This document shows positions 18,960-29,578 of a stretch of 64,000 nucleotides of DNA, in pieces. Position numbers and translations under genes: made by a program. The notes beneath the pieces are model-generated. The model saw nothing but the letters and a program-made list of their open reading frames with translations. It was not told the DNA's origin and did not search any database. The DNA is taken from contig NZ_CP067225.1 in assembly GCF_016617715.1 (NCBI RefSeq), positions 1,736,001-1,800,000 on the forward strand, written 5' to 3'. This stretch comes from Paracoccus sp. MC1862. GTDB taxonomy: Bacteria; Pseudomonadota; Alphaproteobacteria; Rhodobacterales; Rhodobacteraceae. Numbering within the stretch: position 1 is the first letter of the stretch; every line of letters begins with the position of its first letter.

Positions 18960-19361
18960 GCTACCAGTTGCGCCGCCACCTCGGTTGGGGGGATGACGCC
19001 CCGTTTCCCAAGGATCGGCAGCGGCTGACGGGATGCGCATCATTTTAGATGCTTCATCGTTGAGCCGGGGCCGGTCCCCGTCCTATCCTTTCCTTGCTCA
19101 TGGTGCGTGGTCTCACTCCGGGCAAGGGCCAGCCCCCAAGGGGCTGGCCCGACTTGTTCCGGCCAAAGGGCAAGGGGCGCCGGCTGGGAACGACATGCCT
19201 TCGGGGGTTGACCTCGCGGGGCCGGCCCGGTGAAGTGCCGCGATCATGCCCAAGCCGATCACGCTGTTCGCCCCGAGCCTTCGTTCCGTTCCGATCCCCT
19301 GGTCTGCCGGGCGCCGACGATAGCGCCCCGCGACTGCCGGACGGAACGGAACAGGACACCC
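18960..19361. promoter_or_regulatory. Leader region between arginase and argF
   Basis: The 402-base gap contains no gene that I can support. A perfect 11-base-pair hairpin with a three-base loop (GGGCCAGCCCC-CAA-GGGGCTGGCCC, 19126-19150) sits about 165 bases after the arginase stop. It lacks a strong T-run, so it may be a weak terminator or an mRNA-end structure. A TTGACC at 19207 could be the -35 element of an argF promoter. I found no convincing -10 partner. Confidence 0.45.
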
Positions 19362-20291
19362 ATGATGAACAGCTTTCTCGACATTCACACCACGCCCAAG
19401 GACGACCTGCGCGGCATCATCGACAATGCGCGGCGGATAAAGGACGCGCGCAACGGGGCGCCGAAGGGCACGCCCGACGCCGAGCAGCCGCTGAAGAACC
19501 GCATGGTGGCGCTGATCTTCGAGAAGCCCTCGACCCGCACCCGCGTCAGCTTCGACCTGGGCGTGCGGCAGATGGGCGGGCAGACGATGGTGCTGTCGGG
19601 GCAGGAAATGCAGTTGGGCCACGGCGAGACCATCGCCGACACCGCCCGCGTGCTGTCCCGCTATGTCGATCTCATCATGATTCGCACCTTCGAAGAGGCG
19701 ACGCTGCTGGAGATGGCGGAATACGCGAGCGTTCCCGTCATCAACGGGCTGACGAACCGCACCCATCCCTGCCAGATCATGGCCGACGTGATGACCTTCG
19801 AGGAACATCGCGGCCCCATCGCCGGGCGCAAGGTGGTCTGGTCAGGCGACGGCAACAACGTCTGCGCCTCGCTGATCCAGGCGGCGGGGCAATTCGGCTT
19901 CGACTTCACCTTCACCGGACCGCAGCCGCTGGACCCGGAACGCGAATGGCTGGACTTCGCCCGCGGCCAAGGGGTGAAAGCCGAGATCGTGCGCGATCCC
20001 ATGAAGGCCGTCGAAGGCGCCGATCTGGTCGTCACCGATACCTGGGTGTCCATGCACGACCCGCAATCCGCCAGGGAGCGGCGGCACAACCAATTGCGCG
20101 GCTATCAGGTGAACGAGGCGCTGATGGGCCGCGCAAAGCCCGGCGCGCTGTTCATGCACTGCCTGCCCGCTCATCGCGAGGACGAGGTGACCTCCGCCGT
20201 CATGGACGGGCCGAACAGCGTCGTCTGGGACGAGGCCGAGAACCGCCTGCACGCGCAGAAGGCGATCATGCGCTGGTGCCTCGGGGCCTGA
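19362..20291 (+). CDS. argF: Ornithine carbamoyltransferase
   Basis: The 309-residue enzyme forms citrulline from ornithine and carbamoyl phosphate. The carbamoyl-phosphate loop STRTR is at residues 57-61 ([12 protein letters not shown]) and HPCQ at 135-138. The ornithine-binding DTWVSMHD and HCLPAHRED complete the signature. Two consecutive ATGs open the frame, and the earlier one is used. A further upstream reading into the gap has no family similarity. It lies next to arginase, so the ornithine released there could re-enter through this enzyme. The biosynthetic argF role is more likely because argD is also in the region. Confidence 0.95.
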   Translation: MMNSFLDIHTTPKDDLRGIIDNARRIKDARNGAPKGTPDAEQPLKNRMVALIFEKPSTRTRVSFDLGVRQMGGQTMVLSGQEMQLGHGETIADTARVLSRYVDLIMIRTFEEATLLEMAEYASVPVINGLTNRTHPCQIMADVMTFEEHRGPIAGRKVVWSGDGNNVCASLIQAAGQFGFDFTFTGPQPLDPEREWLDFARGQGVKAEIVRDPMKAVEGADLVVTDTWVSMHDPQSARERRHNQLRGYQVNEALMGRAKPGALFMHCLPAHREDEVTSAVMDGPNSVVWDEAENRLHAQKAIMRWCLGA

Positions 20292-20380
20292 CACGAGCGG
20301 AAAATCAGCGGCGGCGGGTTGGCTTTCCGTTGGAAAGTCCGTCAACATCGGCGGAACCCAAGCGCAGGAAGGACCTTTCC

Positions 20381-21118
20381 ATGCCCCCCAGAACCATTCT
20401 CGTGACTGGTGCGTCGAGCGGTCTGGGGGCGCATTTTGCTTCTGTTCTTGCGGGTGACGGGGCGCGGGTTGTTCTGGCCGCCCGCAGCGAGGGGAAGATC
20501 GCGGCGCAGGTCGATGCGATCCGGGCTTCGGGCGGGGATGCGCAGGCGGTGGCGCTGGACGTGGCGGATGCGGCGTCTGTCGCGGCCGCTTTCGCGCAGG
20601 TCGCCGGACGCATCGACGTGGTGGTGAACAACGCCGGCATCACCGCGACAGCGCCCGCGATCGACACCGACCCGGAGGAGTTCGGCGCCGTGCTGGACAC
20701 CAACGTCAAGGGTGTCTTCCACGTGGCGCAGGCGGCGGCGCGGCGGATGCGCGACACGGGCGGCGGCGCCATCGTCAACGTAGCCTCGATCCTCGGCTTC
20801 CGGGTGGCGGGCAATGTCGCGGCCTATGCCGCCTCCAAGGCCGCCGTGGTGCAGTTGACGCAGGCGCTGGCGCTGGAATGGGCGCGCTACGGCATCCGTG
20901 TGAACGCGCTCTGCCCCGGTTATATCGAGACGGCCCTGAACCGCGACTTCTTCGCGACCGAACCGGGCCAGACGCTGATCCGGCGCATCCCGCAACGCAG
21001 GCTCGGGCAGCTTGGCGACCTCGACGCGCCCCTGCGGCTGCTTTGCTCCGACGGGGCGCGCTACATGACCGGATCGTCCATCGTCGTCGATGGCGGCCAT
21101 CTCTGTTCCAGCCTGTGA
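20381..21118 (+). CDS. SDR family NAD(P)-dependent oxidoreductase
   Basis: The 245-residue short-chain dehydrogenase has the cofactor motif TGASSGLG (residues 9-16), NNAG in the middle and the catalytic Ser (VASILG) and Tyr-x3-Lys (YAASK). The C-terminal MTGSSIVVDGGHLCSSL is typical of FabG-like classical SDRs. It lies nine bases before an acyl-CoA dehydrogenase gene, which overlaps the following phosphotransferase. The three probably form an operon for oxidation of an acyl-CoA or hydroxyacyl-CoA, as in ACAD10/11-type clusters. The start is set by CAGGAAGGA upstream. Confidence 0.9.
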   Translation: MPPRTILVTGASSGLGAHFASVLAGDGARVVLAARSEGKIAAQVDAIRASGGDAQAVALDVADAASVAAAFAQVAGRIDVVVNNAGITATAPAIDTDPEEFGAVLDTNVKGVFHVAQAAARRMRDTGGGAIVNVASILGFRVAGNVAAYAASKAAVVQLTQALALEWARYGIRVNALCPGYIETALNRDFFATEPGQTLIRRIPQRRLGQLGDLDAPLRLLCSDGARYMTGSSIVVDGGHLCSSL

Positions 21119-21127
21119 GGGTTCCCC

Positions 21128-22342
21128 ATGGATTTCACCATTCCGCCGCGCATCGAGGATTACCGCCGCCGCATCGCCCGCTTCGTCGAGGACGAGCTGC
21201 TGCCGCTGGAGGAGGACCGCGCGAACTACGACGCGCACGAGAACATCCGCCTTGATGTGCTTGAGGTGATGCGGGACAAGGCGAAAGCCGAGGGGTGGTG
21301 CCTGCAACTCAAGCAGGAAACCGGCGGGCAGGGTCTTGGCAAGATCGGCATGGCGGTCTGCTACGAGGAGATGAACCGCTCGATCTTCGGCCCCGTGGTG
21401 TTCAACTCGGCCGCGCCCGACGACGGCAACATGATGGTGCTGGAAAAGGCCGGCACGCCCGAACAGAAGGCGCGCTGGCTGCAGCCCATTGTGGATGGCC
21501 GCGTCCGGTCGGCCTTCGTGATGACCGAACCCCATCCCGGCTCGGGCTCGGACCCCGGCGGCATGATGCTGACGACTGCCACGCGGCAGGGCGACAGCTA
21601 TGTGATCCGCGGCCGCAAGTGGTTCATCACCGGGGCCGAGGACGCGGGGCATTTCATGCTGATCGCGCGCACCTCGGAGGACCCGCGCAAGGGGCTGAGC
21701 GCCTTCCTGTTCCACCGCGACACCCCCGGCTGGCGGATCGAGCGGCGCATCCCGATCATGGGGCCCGAGGAACACGGCGGCCATTGCGAGCTGGTTTTCG
21801 AGGACATGGAGATCCCCGCCGAGAACCTTCTGCTGAACGAGGGCGACGGTCTGAAGCTGACGCAGATGCGGCTGGGGCCGGCGCGGCTGACCCACTGCAT
21901 GCGCTGGCTGGGGCTGTCGAAGCGCTGCGTCGAGATCGCCACCACCTATGCCCATGAACGCTTCGCCTTCGGCGAGCGGCTGTCGAACCGCGAAAGCATC
22001 CGCATCATGCTGGGCGATCTCGCCATGCAGATCGAGGTGGGCCGCCTGCTGGTGATGAAGGCCGCCTGGGCGCTGGATCAGGGAAGCTATGCCCGGAAAG
22101 AGGTCTCGATGGCCAAGGTCCATGTGGCGAACCTGCTGCACAAGGCCGCCGACACCGCGATCCAGATCAACGGGGCGCGCGGCTATTCCAAGGACACGCC
22201 GCTGGAATGGATCTACCGCTACGCCCGCCAGGCGCGGCTGGTCGATGGCGCGGACGAGGTCCACAAGATGGTTCTCAGCCGCAACCTCGATGCCGAGGGG
22301 CGGGGGTTCTGGTCCTGGCCGGTCGAGGGGGATGAGGCATGA
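21128..22342 (+). CDS. Acyl-CoA dehydrogenase, ACAD10/11-like
   Basis: The 404-residue flavoenzyme has the family blocks [18 protein letters not shown] (FAD contact), [14 protein letters not shown] and [16 protein letters not shown]. The C-terminal helical domain contains [19 protein letters not shown], where the E in the TPLEWIYR segment is the candidate catalytic base region. Proteins of this branch occur with an aminoglycoside-phosphotransferase-like partner, mirroring the fused animal ACAD10/11 proteins, which act on 4-hydroxyacyl-CoAs through phosphorylation. The stop overlaps the next start by four bases (ATGA), so the two products are made together. Confidence 0.93.
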   Translation: MDFTIPPRIEDYRRRIARFVEDELLPLEEDRANYDAHENIRLDVLEVMRDKAKAEGWCLQLKQETGGQGLGKIGMAVCYEEMNRSIFGPVVFNSAAPDDGNMMVLEKAGTPEQKARWLQPIVDGRVRSAFVMTEPHPGSGSDPGGMMLTTATRQGDSYVIRGRKWFITGAEDAGHFMLIARTSEDPRKGLSAFLFHRDTPGWRIERRIPIMGPEEHGGHCELVFEDMEIPAENLLLNEGDGLKLTQMRLGPARLTHCMRWLGLSKRCVEIATTYAHERFAFGERLSNRESIRIMLGDLAMQIEVGRLLVMKAAWALDQGSYARKEVSMAKVHVANLLHKAADTAIQINGARGYSKDTPLEWIYRYARQARLVDGADEVHKMVLSRNLDAEGRGFWSWPVEGDEA

Positions 22343-23349
22343 GCGAGGTCACGCCCGAACGGCTCAATCCCTTCCTGGCCCAGCACTTCGGCCCCGGCGA
22401 GACGCACCTTTCGCGCATCGGCGGGGGCCAGTCGAACCCGACCTTCATCGTCGATCACGGCGCCCGCCGCATGGTGCTGCGCAAGCAGCCCGCGGGGGAA
22501 ATCCTCAAGGGCGCCCATGCCATCGACCGCGAGTTCCGGGTGATGCGGGCGCTTGAGGACACCGATGTGCCGGTGCCCCGCGCGCTGCTGTTCCACGAGG
22601 ACGCCGCGCTGCTGGGCACACCCTTCTACCTGATGGACTTCGTCGAGGGCCGGGTCTTCTCCGACGGCCGCCTGCCTGACCTCTCCCCGGCCGAACGGCG
22701 CGAGGTCTACCTGTCGATGGTCCGCACTCTTGCCCGGCTTCACCGGGTCCGGCCGGACGAGATCGGCCTGTCGGACTTCGGCCGCCCCGGCGACTACTTC
22801 GCCCGCCAGATCCACCGCTGGACCAGCCAGCTCGAGGCCTCCTCCTTCGCGGAGGACAGGGTGCTGCTGGCGCTGTCGGAACGGCTGGCCGAACTGCAGC
22901 CGCCCGACGACGGGCTGTCCTCCATCGCCCATGGCGACTTCCGGCTGGGCAACATGCTCATTCACCCGACCGAGCCCCGCGTGATCGCCGTCCTCGACTG
23001 GGAACTGTCCACCATCGGCCATCCGCTGGCCGACCTCGGCTTCGCCGCCATGCCCTTCCACACCAGCCCGGACGAATACGGCGGCATCCTCGGCGCCGAA
23101 ACCGAGGGCATCCCCACCGAGGCCGGGTTCTTCGAAGCCTACCGCGAGGTCCACCCCGAGGTTCCCCCGCCCCAAGCCTTCCACATCGCCTTTGCGCTCT
23201 TCCGCTTCGCGGTGATCTTCACGGGCATCGCCGACCGCGCCGCCCAGGGCACCGCCGCCGACCCCGAGGCCGCCCGCTACGCCCCGCTGGCGGGCCGCTT
23301 CGCCCAAAGAGCCTGGGAGGTGCTGGGAGAAACGCCGCCCGAAGGCTGA
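22339..23349 (+). CDS. Aminoglycoside phosphotransferase-like kinase (ACAD10/11 partner)
   Basis: The 336-residue protein kinase-fold enzyme has an N-terminal lobe with GGGQSNPTF and [12 protein letters not shown], the Brenner motif [10 protein letters not shown] and the DFG-like VLDWEL. In animals this domain is fused to the acyl-CoA dehydrogenase encoded here just upstream; the pair is thought to phosphorylate and then eliminate hydroxyl groups of 4-hydroxyacyl-CoAs. From codon 77 to beyond the stop, the sequence is duplicated at 48294, where the N-terminal lobe is missing. This copy is the complete one. A GC hairpin (GGCCGGC...GCCGGCC) lies about 20 bases after the stop. Confidence 0.92.
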   Translation: MSEVTPERLNPFLAQHFGPGETHLSRIGGGQSNPTFIVDHGARRMVLRKQPAGEILKGAHAIDREFRVMRALEDTDVPVPRALLFHEDAALLGTPFYLMDFVEGRVFSDGRLPDLSPAERREVYLSMVRTLARLHRVRPDEIGLSDFGRPGDYFARQIHRWTSQLEASSFAEDRVLLALSERLAELQPPDDGLSSIAHGDFRLGNMLIHPTEPRVIAVLDWELSTIGHPLADLGFAAMPFHTSPDEYGGILGAETEGIPTEAGFFEAYREVHPEVPPPQAFHIAFALFRFAVIFTGIADRAAQGTAADPEAARYAPLAGRFAQRAWEVLGETPPEG

Positions 23350-23893
23350 TCCGGCCCGACCGGGAGAAAGGCCGGCGGCATCCCTGCCGGCCGATGCCCG
23401 TGGATCAGCCGCAGCGCCGCGGAACGGCAACCCGCCTCCGCCGGCCTGCCCTGTTGCCCGAGGAGCAAGGCGCTGCAGGGCGCACTCGTGACCGCAGGAG
23501 GCTTTGGGCGGGCAAGCGAGTTCGGCGCGACAAGGCGGCCCCCGCCGCCACCCCTGGCTGGACGCTGCGACAGGTTGCTCGCGGGCGGGAGTGCCCGGGG
23601 GCAGCGCCGCCGCCAAATCGTGGCGCAGAGCTTTGCCTAGGCGGGATCGCTTCCTCAACAGGCGATCTGCGCGGTCGCCCGCAGTTCCCCGGCGGTGGCG
23701 GTGCCGAGGCCGAAGAACTCCAGATAGGCCGGGATCATCTCGAACAGCATGTCGGTCCCGACCTGATACCGGCAGCCCCGCCGCGCCGCCGCCCGCAGGA
23801 AGGGCGTCATCCCGGAACTCAGCACCACCTCGCCCACAAAGGCCGAGGGGTCGATGCGCTCAACGTCCAGCGGCAGCGGATCGCCAGGACGCA
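22567..23893. repeat. Long direct repeat, left copy (phosphotransferase 3' half to aroE 3' end)
   Basis: This segment recurs in the same orientation at 48294-49716. By eye, bases 22567-23416 match 48294-49143 with a single difference (G at 22584, A at 48311). Bases 23641-23893 match 49464-49716 with five differences. Between these arms lies a divergent spacer, 224 bases here and 320 in the other copy. The left copy has an intact phosphotransferase gene and only the last third of aroE. Confidence 0.95.
23655..23893 (-). pseudogene. aroE 3' fragment
   Basis: This minus-strand fragment encodes only the last 79 or so residues of the shikimate dehydrogenase-like protein that is complete at 49478-50338. 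It has the same RPGDPLPLDVERIDPS beginning and the same GELRATAQIAC end, with one substitution (AAARRG against AAAARG). Homology stops at about 23893, where unrelated sequence begins. The NADP-binding and substrate-binding parts are missing, so it cannot be functional. It marks the left junction of the 24-kb block. Confidence 0.92.
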
Positions 23894-24462
23894 ACCTCAC
23901 GAGAGTGGATGAACCGCCAGGCCAGCGAGCAACTCAGACTGTTGATTGCCGCCTACAAGGCGCTGGCAGGTCTCTTATAGCGCCTGACAGCCGACCCGAG
24001 CCATCTGCGCGCCCTGCGCCAGTGCATGCCTATGACGACGCGCCGCTGGACCTCGGGGCTGACTGCTGCCGCATCTGCTCTGCGATTGAGGCCACGCTGC
24101 CAGAAACCAAAAAGCAGATGCGCCTTGCGAAAGGCGCCGCCTGTGAAAAGACCGAGGAGGTCGGCGGGGCCACATGCAGGAACTCATGGTCTTACTGCGG
24201 AACCTCATCCGCAAGGCGCTGAACCTCGCGCCGATGTCGGGCAACCTCGCCAACCCGTGGCAGGATCATGTACGCCTTGCAAGCCACTCTGGTGGTCACG
24301 GCGGGGATGAAAAGTGCAGCGGCCGCATCGGTGAAGGCGACATGGACGCTGGCAGCGGCATGGTAACGAACATGGTCACAAGCCGCCCGGACCCCGGCCC
24401 GCAGGATGCGCGCTTCTGGCACGGATCATCGCCACCGAAGTCTTGTTTGTGCCGCGGAAGCC
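23894..24462. other. Junction region with no recognisable gene
   Basis: About 570 bases between the broken aroE and nadK carry only short, scrambled open frames and slightly lower GC than the flanks. A 23-codon frame at 23909-23980 (MNRQASEQLRLLIAAYKALAG) looks like the end of a former gene. I cannot assign it. The stretch is probably remnant DNA from the event that created the repeat boundary. No transposase motif or terminal inverted repeat was seen. Confidence 0.55.
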
Positions 24463-25224
24463 TTATGTGAACTGCTCGCGCATCATGCGTTCGTCCATCC
24501 CGCGGCCGGAATCGAATAACAGGCGATGGGCAATGCGGGGCTCGCTGCGGATTTCCACCCACAGCACCCGGTCCACCTGCTTGGCGTCGGCGTCGGCCAT
24601 GACCGGGCGCTTGCGCGGGTCCAGCACGTCCATGCGGATCACGGAATCGTGGCGCAGGATTGCCCCCCGCCAGCGCCGCGGGCGGAAGGGTGCCAACGCC
24701 GTCAGCGCCAGCACGTCCGAGCCCATGGGCAGGATCGGCCCGCCCGCCGAATAGTTGTAGGCCGTGGACCCGGCGGGGGTCGCGACCAGCAGCCCGTCGC
24801 AGACCAGTTCCTCCATCCGCACGCGGCCGTCCACGCTGATGCGGATGCGGGCAGCCTGCGGACCGGCGCGCAGCATCGACACCTCGTTGATTGCCAGCGC
24901 CCGGTATTCGTCGCCGTCCGGCGCGCCCGCTACCATCGACAGCGGGTTGATGACGGCTTCCTCGGCGGTGGCGATGCGCTGCGGCAGATCATCCTCGGCA
25001 TAGTCGTTCATCAGGAAGCCGACCGTGCCCCGGTTCATGCCGTAAACCGGCCGCCCCAGGTTCTGCCGCAGCACTGACAGAAGAAAGCCGTCGCCCCCCA
25101 GCGCCACCACCGCGTCGGCGCGGTTGGCCGGGGTCTGGCCGTAACGCTCCATCAGCCGGCCCATGGCAGACAGGGCGGTGTCGGTCTCGCTTGCCGTGAA
25201 GTGGATCGCGGTCATGCCGGCCAT
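24463..25224 (-). CDS. nadK: NAD kinase
   Basis: The 253-residue enzyme phosphorylates NAD to NADP. GGDG at residues 43-46 is the ATP/NAD-binding motif. [12 protein letters not shown] and the diagnostic [23 protein letters not shown] are both present. The length is near the bacterial norm. The ATG at 25224 has AGGGGA at a suitable distance; the ATG at 25215 is possible. It diverges from glyA with about 90 bases between starts. NAD kinase is normally essential and single-copy, which matters for interpreting the flanking repeats. Confidence 0.93.
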   Translation of the reverse strand: MAGMTAIHFTASETDTALSAMGRLMERYGQTPANRADAVVALGGDGFLLSVLRQNLGRPVYGMNRGTVGFLMNDYAEDDLPQRIATAEEAVINPLSMVAGAPDGDEYRALAINEVSMLRAGPQAARIRISVDGRVRMEELVCDGLLVATPAGSTAYNYSAGGPILPMGSDVLALTALAPFRPRRWRGAILRHDSVIRMDVLDPRKRPVMADADAKQVDRVLWVEIRSEPRIAHRLLFDSGRGMDERMMREQFT

Positions 25225-25316
25225 CCATGCATGTCCCCTGCCCCTTGTCGAGAGCGAGGCGCTGGCAAGGACCCTGCAAAGCCGTTAACAGCTTGGGAAA
25301 CGCCCCGGAGGAACCC

Positions 25317-26600
<1,284 letters not shown>

Positions 26601-26645
26601 GGAACAGGGGCGCGCCGGGAAAACCAGAAGCCACAAGCCATGCGT

Positions 26646-26672
26646 CCCGCGGCAGCCTGCCGCGGGATTTTT
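26646..26672 (+). terminator. Rho-independent terminator of glyA
   Basis: A nine-base-pair perfect GC stem with a three-base loop (CCCGCGGCA-GCC-TGCCGCGGG, 26646-26666) is followed by ATTTTT. It starts 45 bases after the glyA stop. Confidence 0.85.
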
Positions 26673-26677
26673 CCGCC

Positions 26678-26691
26678 TGAAATGATTTTCA
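26678..26691. promoter_or_regulatory. Palindrome TGAAA-N4-TTTCA upstream of the XRE-cupin gene
   Basis: The perfect dyad TGAAA-TGAT-TTTCA lies just after the glyA terminator and 198 bases before the XRE-cupin start. The same arms and spacing recur at 33835-33848 in front of mgsA. It is a candidate operator for that regulator. This is inference; no promoter was placed. Confidence 0.4.
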
Positions 26692-26888
26692 TCCTTGGCG
26701 CCGATCCCGCCAGATCGGCGGCAGACGTGACTGATACGGCAGGACTCTTTCCCGAAGCCGGCGCTGCCCGAGGTGTCTCCATCAGGCTCCGGGAACGTCA
26801 TCCCCTGCCATGGCGGCTTGACCATGCCTGCCGGAAACGGGAAGCAGGTCAGGGCATACATAGCGACTTGGGTGCGAGGGAGATGACG

Positions 26889-27542
26889 ATGGCCAAGGTG
26901 CGAGCGATCTCCAACGCGCCCAATGCACCACTCAGCCAGGACCCTCACCGGGTCAGCACCCCTCGCGAAAGGGATCTTCAGGTGGCGATCGGGCGCGAGG
27001 TCCGCAGCATCCGCCGCCAACATTCGATGACGGTCGCCGACCTTGCCCGCAAGACCGGGCTTTCCGTGGGGATGCTGTCGAAGATCGAGAACGGCGTCAC
27101 CTCGCCCTCGCTGATGACGCTGCAGACGCTCAGCCATGCGCTGTCCACGCCGGTGACGGCCTTCTTCCGCCTTTTCGAGGAACGCCGCGAGGCGCAGCAT
27201 GTGAAGGCGGGGCAGCATGTCGAGATCGCCCGGCGTGGCACGCGGTCGGGGCACCAGTACAACCTGCTGGGGCACCTGGGGCCGAACCAGTCGGGCGTGG
27301 TGGTGGAGCCCTATCTCATCACGCTGACCACGACCTCGGACGTGTTCCCGACCTTCCAGCATGATGGGCTGGAACTGATCTACATGCTGGAAGGCGAAAT
27401 CGTCTATCGCCACGGCGACCAGACCTATCACCTTCGTCCCGGCGACAGCCTGTTCTTCGACGCCGACGCGCAGCACGGGCCGGAAGCGCATATCGCCCTT
27501 CCGGCCCGTTTCCTGTCGGTGATCTGCTATCCGCAGGGCTAG
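26889..27542 (+). CDS. XRE-family regulator with cupin domain
   Basis: The 217-residue protein has an N-terminal Cro/CI helix-turn-helix (about residues 32-90: GREVRSIRRQHSMTVADLAR, then GMLSKIENGVTSPSLMTLQTLS). A C-terminal cupin barrel (about 135-210) contains GLELIYMLEGEIVYRHGD and LRPGDSLFFDADAQHGPE. This architecture is common in regulators of amine and amino-acid catabolism, with the cupin sensing a small ligand. The ATG at 26889 is preferred because GAGGGAG lies six bases before it; the ATG at 26883 is too close. It converges on dmmC, overlapping its end by four bases, and probably controls the methylated-amine genes. Confidence 0.88.
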   Translation: MAKVRAISNAPNAPLSQDPHRVSTPRERDLQVAIGREVRSIRRQHSMTVADLARKTGLSVGMLSKIENGVTSPSLMTLQTLSHALSTPVTAFFRLFEERREAQHVKAGQHVEIARRGTRSGHQYNLLGHLGPNQSGVVVEPYLITLTTTSDVFPTFQHDGLELIYMLEGEIVYRHGDQTYHLRPGDSLFFDADAQHGPEAHIALPARFLSVICYPQG

Positions 27543-28603
27543 GCGGGCACGGCCTCCGGCTCGTCCTCGGGCCACCAGCCCAGCGATGTCGGCGCACCGT
27601 CGTCATGCCGGGAAAGCCACTCGACCAGAAGCGCGCGGTTGCGTGCGAAGCCCTTGTATTCCGCGAGTTCGTCCGGCAGTCCCTTGAGGACGCGGTGCAG
27701 ACGGCGGCCCCATTTCGGCACCGTCACCAGATCCTGGAAGCTGATCAGGTAGCAGCGGATGCCGAAGGCGATCGCGTTGGACCGCGGCAGGCGATACAGG
27801 GTCTGCAGCTCGACCCGCAGATGCTGGCGCGCGCCGACGGTGTCGGGGGTCAGCGTGGCCTTGCCCGGTCCCCATTTGGGATAGTTCTCCGGGCTGGTGT
27901 CCAGCAGCGGATCGACCGTCATGGTCCAGTTGAAGCGACGGACAGGCGCGCCGTGCTGCAGCTTCAAAAGGAACTTCAACGCGCGGTCAAAGATGCCCAT
28001 GCCGCCCGCCAAGGGCACCGGGGCGTGCCATTCGTGAAAGCTCATCCCGATGTCGAAGTCCAGCGACCAGTCGGCCTGGGTCGTGACCATGCCGGCCTCG
28101 ATCCACAGGTTCTCGTCGCGCTGGTCCTGCAGGGTGAAGTCGCCCTGCGTCTGGCGGGTGATGTATTCCATCGGCCCGCAGGGCAGCGTCGTTTCATCCA
28201 GGAAGGTGAAGGTGTCATCGACGCCCAGCGGCCGGTTGATCCAGCGCCAGCGGTCGCCGTCCTTGTGCAGTTCGAACAGGTCCGGGTAGTCGCGGGCCTT
28301 GGATTCCATGATGAGTTCCAGCAGGTCCCATCCGGCCAGCGTCATGTGCGGCAGCGACTGGCAGCGCAGCGGGTCATCCGCCAGCACCTGCGCGCGGTCC
28401 CGCATTTCAGAGATGTAATGCTCGTCCACGTCAAAGGTATGCTCGAAGATCGAGCCCTTGCGGCCGGGCACATGCGGCTCGATGTTCACCGAATACATGT
28501 AGTCGTCTTCGGGGAACGGAAAGGGAAAGCGCCTGATTCCCTCCGGCGAGTTGCGGAAGGTATAGTCGTTGCGGAAGGTGACGTCGCTGAACTGAATTCC
28601 CAT
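27539..28603 (-). CDS. dmmC: Heme-dependent oxidative N-demethylase subunit (DUF3445)
   Basis: The 354-residue protein belongs to the DUF3445 family (PF11927), the PAS-fold heme subunit of dimethylamine monooxygenase. The family blocks are visible in PFPFPEDDYMYSVNIEPH, LPCGPMEYITRQTQGDF and FHEWHAPVPLAGGMGIFDRALKFL. It catalyses O2-dependent removal of a methyl group from dimethylamine to give monomethylamine and formaldehyde, using electrons from DmmB. It is the last of four leftward genes in the order D-A-B-C, the order described for dmmDABC in marine Rhodobacteraceae. Gene letters in the literature vary, so I name it by position and family. Confidence 0.88.
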   Translation of the reverse strand: MGIQFSDVTFRNDYTFRNSPEGIRRFPFPFPEDDYMYSVNIEPHVPGRKGSIFEHTFDVDEHYISEMRDRAQVLADDPLRCQSLPHMTLAGWDLLELIMESKARDYPDLFELHKDGDRWRWINRPLGVDDTFTFLDETTLPCGPMEYITRQTQGDFTLQDQRDENLWIEAGMVTTQADWSLDFDIGMSFHEWHAPVPLAGGMGIFDRALKFLLKLQHGAPVRRFNWTMTVDPLLDTSPENYPKWGPGKATLTPDTVGARQHLRVELQTLYRLPRSNAIAFGIRCYLISFQDLVTVPKWGRRLHRVLKGLPDELAEYKGFARNRALLVEWLSRHDDGAPTSLGWWPEDEPEAVPA

Positions 28604-28612
28604 TCTCTCCTC

Positions 28613-29578
28613 CTAGAGATCCAGGACCAGCCTGCTGCCGGTAAAGCGCGACACGCAGGGCATGATCTTCTTCTGCGAGGCGCGCTGTTCGGGCGTCAGC
28701 CAATGGTCATTGTGCTCGATGTCGCCCTCGCAATCGAGGACATTGCATTCGCATTGTCCGCAGGCGCCGCCGCGGCAGAGATAGGGCGGATCGACGCCCG
28801 CGGCCTCGATGGCTTCCAGCAGCGACTGGACGGCGGCGACCTCGACGGTGATCCCCGTCCGCGCCAGTTCGACCGAGAAGGGCTTGCCCACCGGCGGGGC
28901 CAGGAACTCCTCGGAATGGATCGCTCCCCTCGGCCAGCCGGCCTGGGCGGCAAGCTCACGGACGGCGTTGATCATGCCCTTCGGGCCGCAGACATAGACA
29001 TGCGTCCCCAATGGCTGGCTGCGCAGAAGGCGCGGCAGGTCGATGCGGATGTTCTCGTCGTCGTAGTAAAGATGCACGCGGTTGTCGTAGCTGCGCTTCA
29101 GTTCATCCCCCAACTGGCCGAGCGAGCGGCTTTGCACCCCGTAATGCAGTTCGAAATTGGCGTTCCGTCGGTCCATCTGCGCCATATGCGCGATGAAGGG
29201 AGTGATGCCGATGCCGCCCGCGATCAGCAGGTGCTTGCGCGCCCGCGCATCCTCGGGGAACAAGTTGACCGGGTAGCTGATCGTCATCTCCATGCCGGGC
29301 GTGACATGGTTGTGCATGTAAAGCGACCCACCCCGGCCGAAGTCATCGCGCCGGACCGAGATGGAATAGCCCTTGGTGTCCGAAGGATCGCTCATCAGCG
29401 AATAAGGGTTCAGGCGGCGTGTGCCGTTGTCGTTCATCTCGACGACGACATGGCTGCCGCCGGAAAAGGGCGGCACCGGGCTTCCGTCCACCGGCTCGAA
29501 GCGGAAGGTCTTGATCAGGGCGTTGACCGGGATCACGTCTGCCACGCGGGCCTGGATATGGGGGCCTCCGCTGCTCAT
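28613..29578 (-). CDS. dmmB: Dimethylamine monooxygenase reductase subunit
   Basis: The 321-residue protein has the phthalate dioxygenase reductase layout: a flavin domain (about residues 10-110, RRLNPYSLMSDP), an NAD domain (about 115-215, LLIAGGIGITPFIAHM and YVCGPKGM) and a C-terminal plant-type [2Fe-2S] ferredoxin with Cys268, Cys273, Cys276 and Cys308. It carries electrons from NAD(P)H to the heme subunit DmmC. The start ATG overlaps the dmmA stop by four bases, and nine bases separate its stop from dmmC, so translation is coupled along the operon. Confidence 0.9.
   Translation of the reverse strand: MSSGGPHIQARVADVIPVNALIKTFRFEPVDGSPVPPFSGGSHVVVEMNDNGTRRLNPYSLMSDPSDTKGYSISVRRDDFGRGGSLYMHNHVTPGMEMTISYPVNLFPEDARARKHLLIAGGIGITPFIAHMAQMDRRNANFELHYGVQSRSLGQLGDELKRSYDNRVHLYYDDENIRIDLPRLLRSQPLGTHVYVCGPKGMINAVRELAAQAGWPRGAIHSEEFLAPPVGKPFSVELARTGITVEVAAVQSLLEAIEAAGVDPPYLCRGGACGQCECNVLDCEGDIEHNDHWLTPEQRASQKKIMPCVSRFTGSRLVLDL

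Noticed and set aside
23417..23640. The spacer elements as a CRISPR array
   Set aside because: Elements are degenerate, few and separated by 77-91 bases, with no constant repeat-spacer periodicity and no cas genes.
22219..23658. Long antisense frame that also recurs in the second repeat copy
   Set aside because: Its recurrence is explained by the DNA duplication. The phosphotransferase on the plus strand is the real gene.
25225..25316. Glycine riboswitch before glyA
   Set aside because: The leader is only about 90 bases, shows no tandem aptamer-like pairing and carries an ordinary ribosome-binding site.
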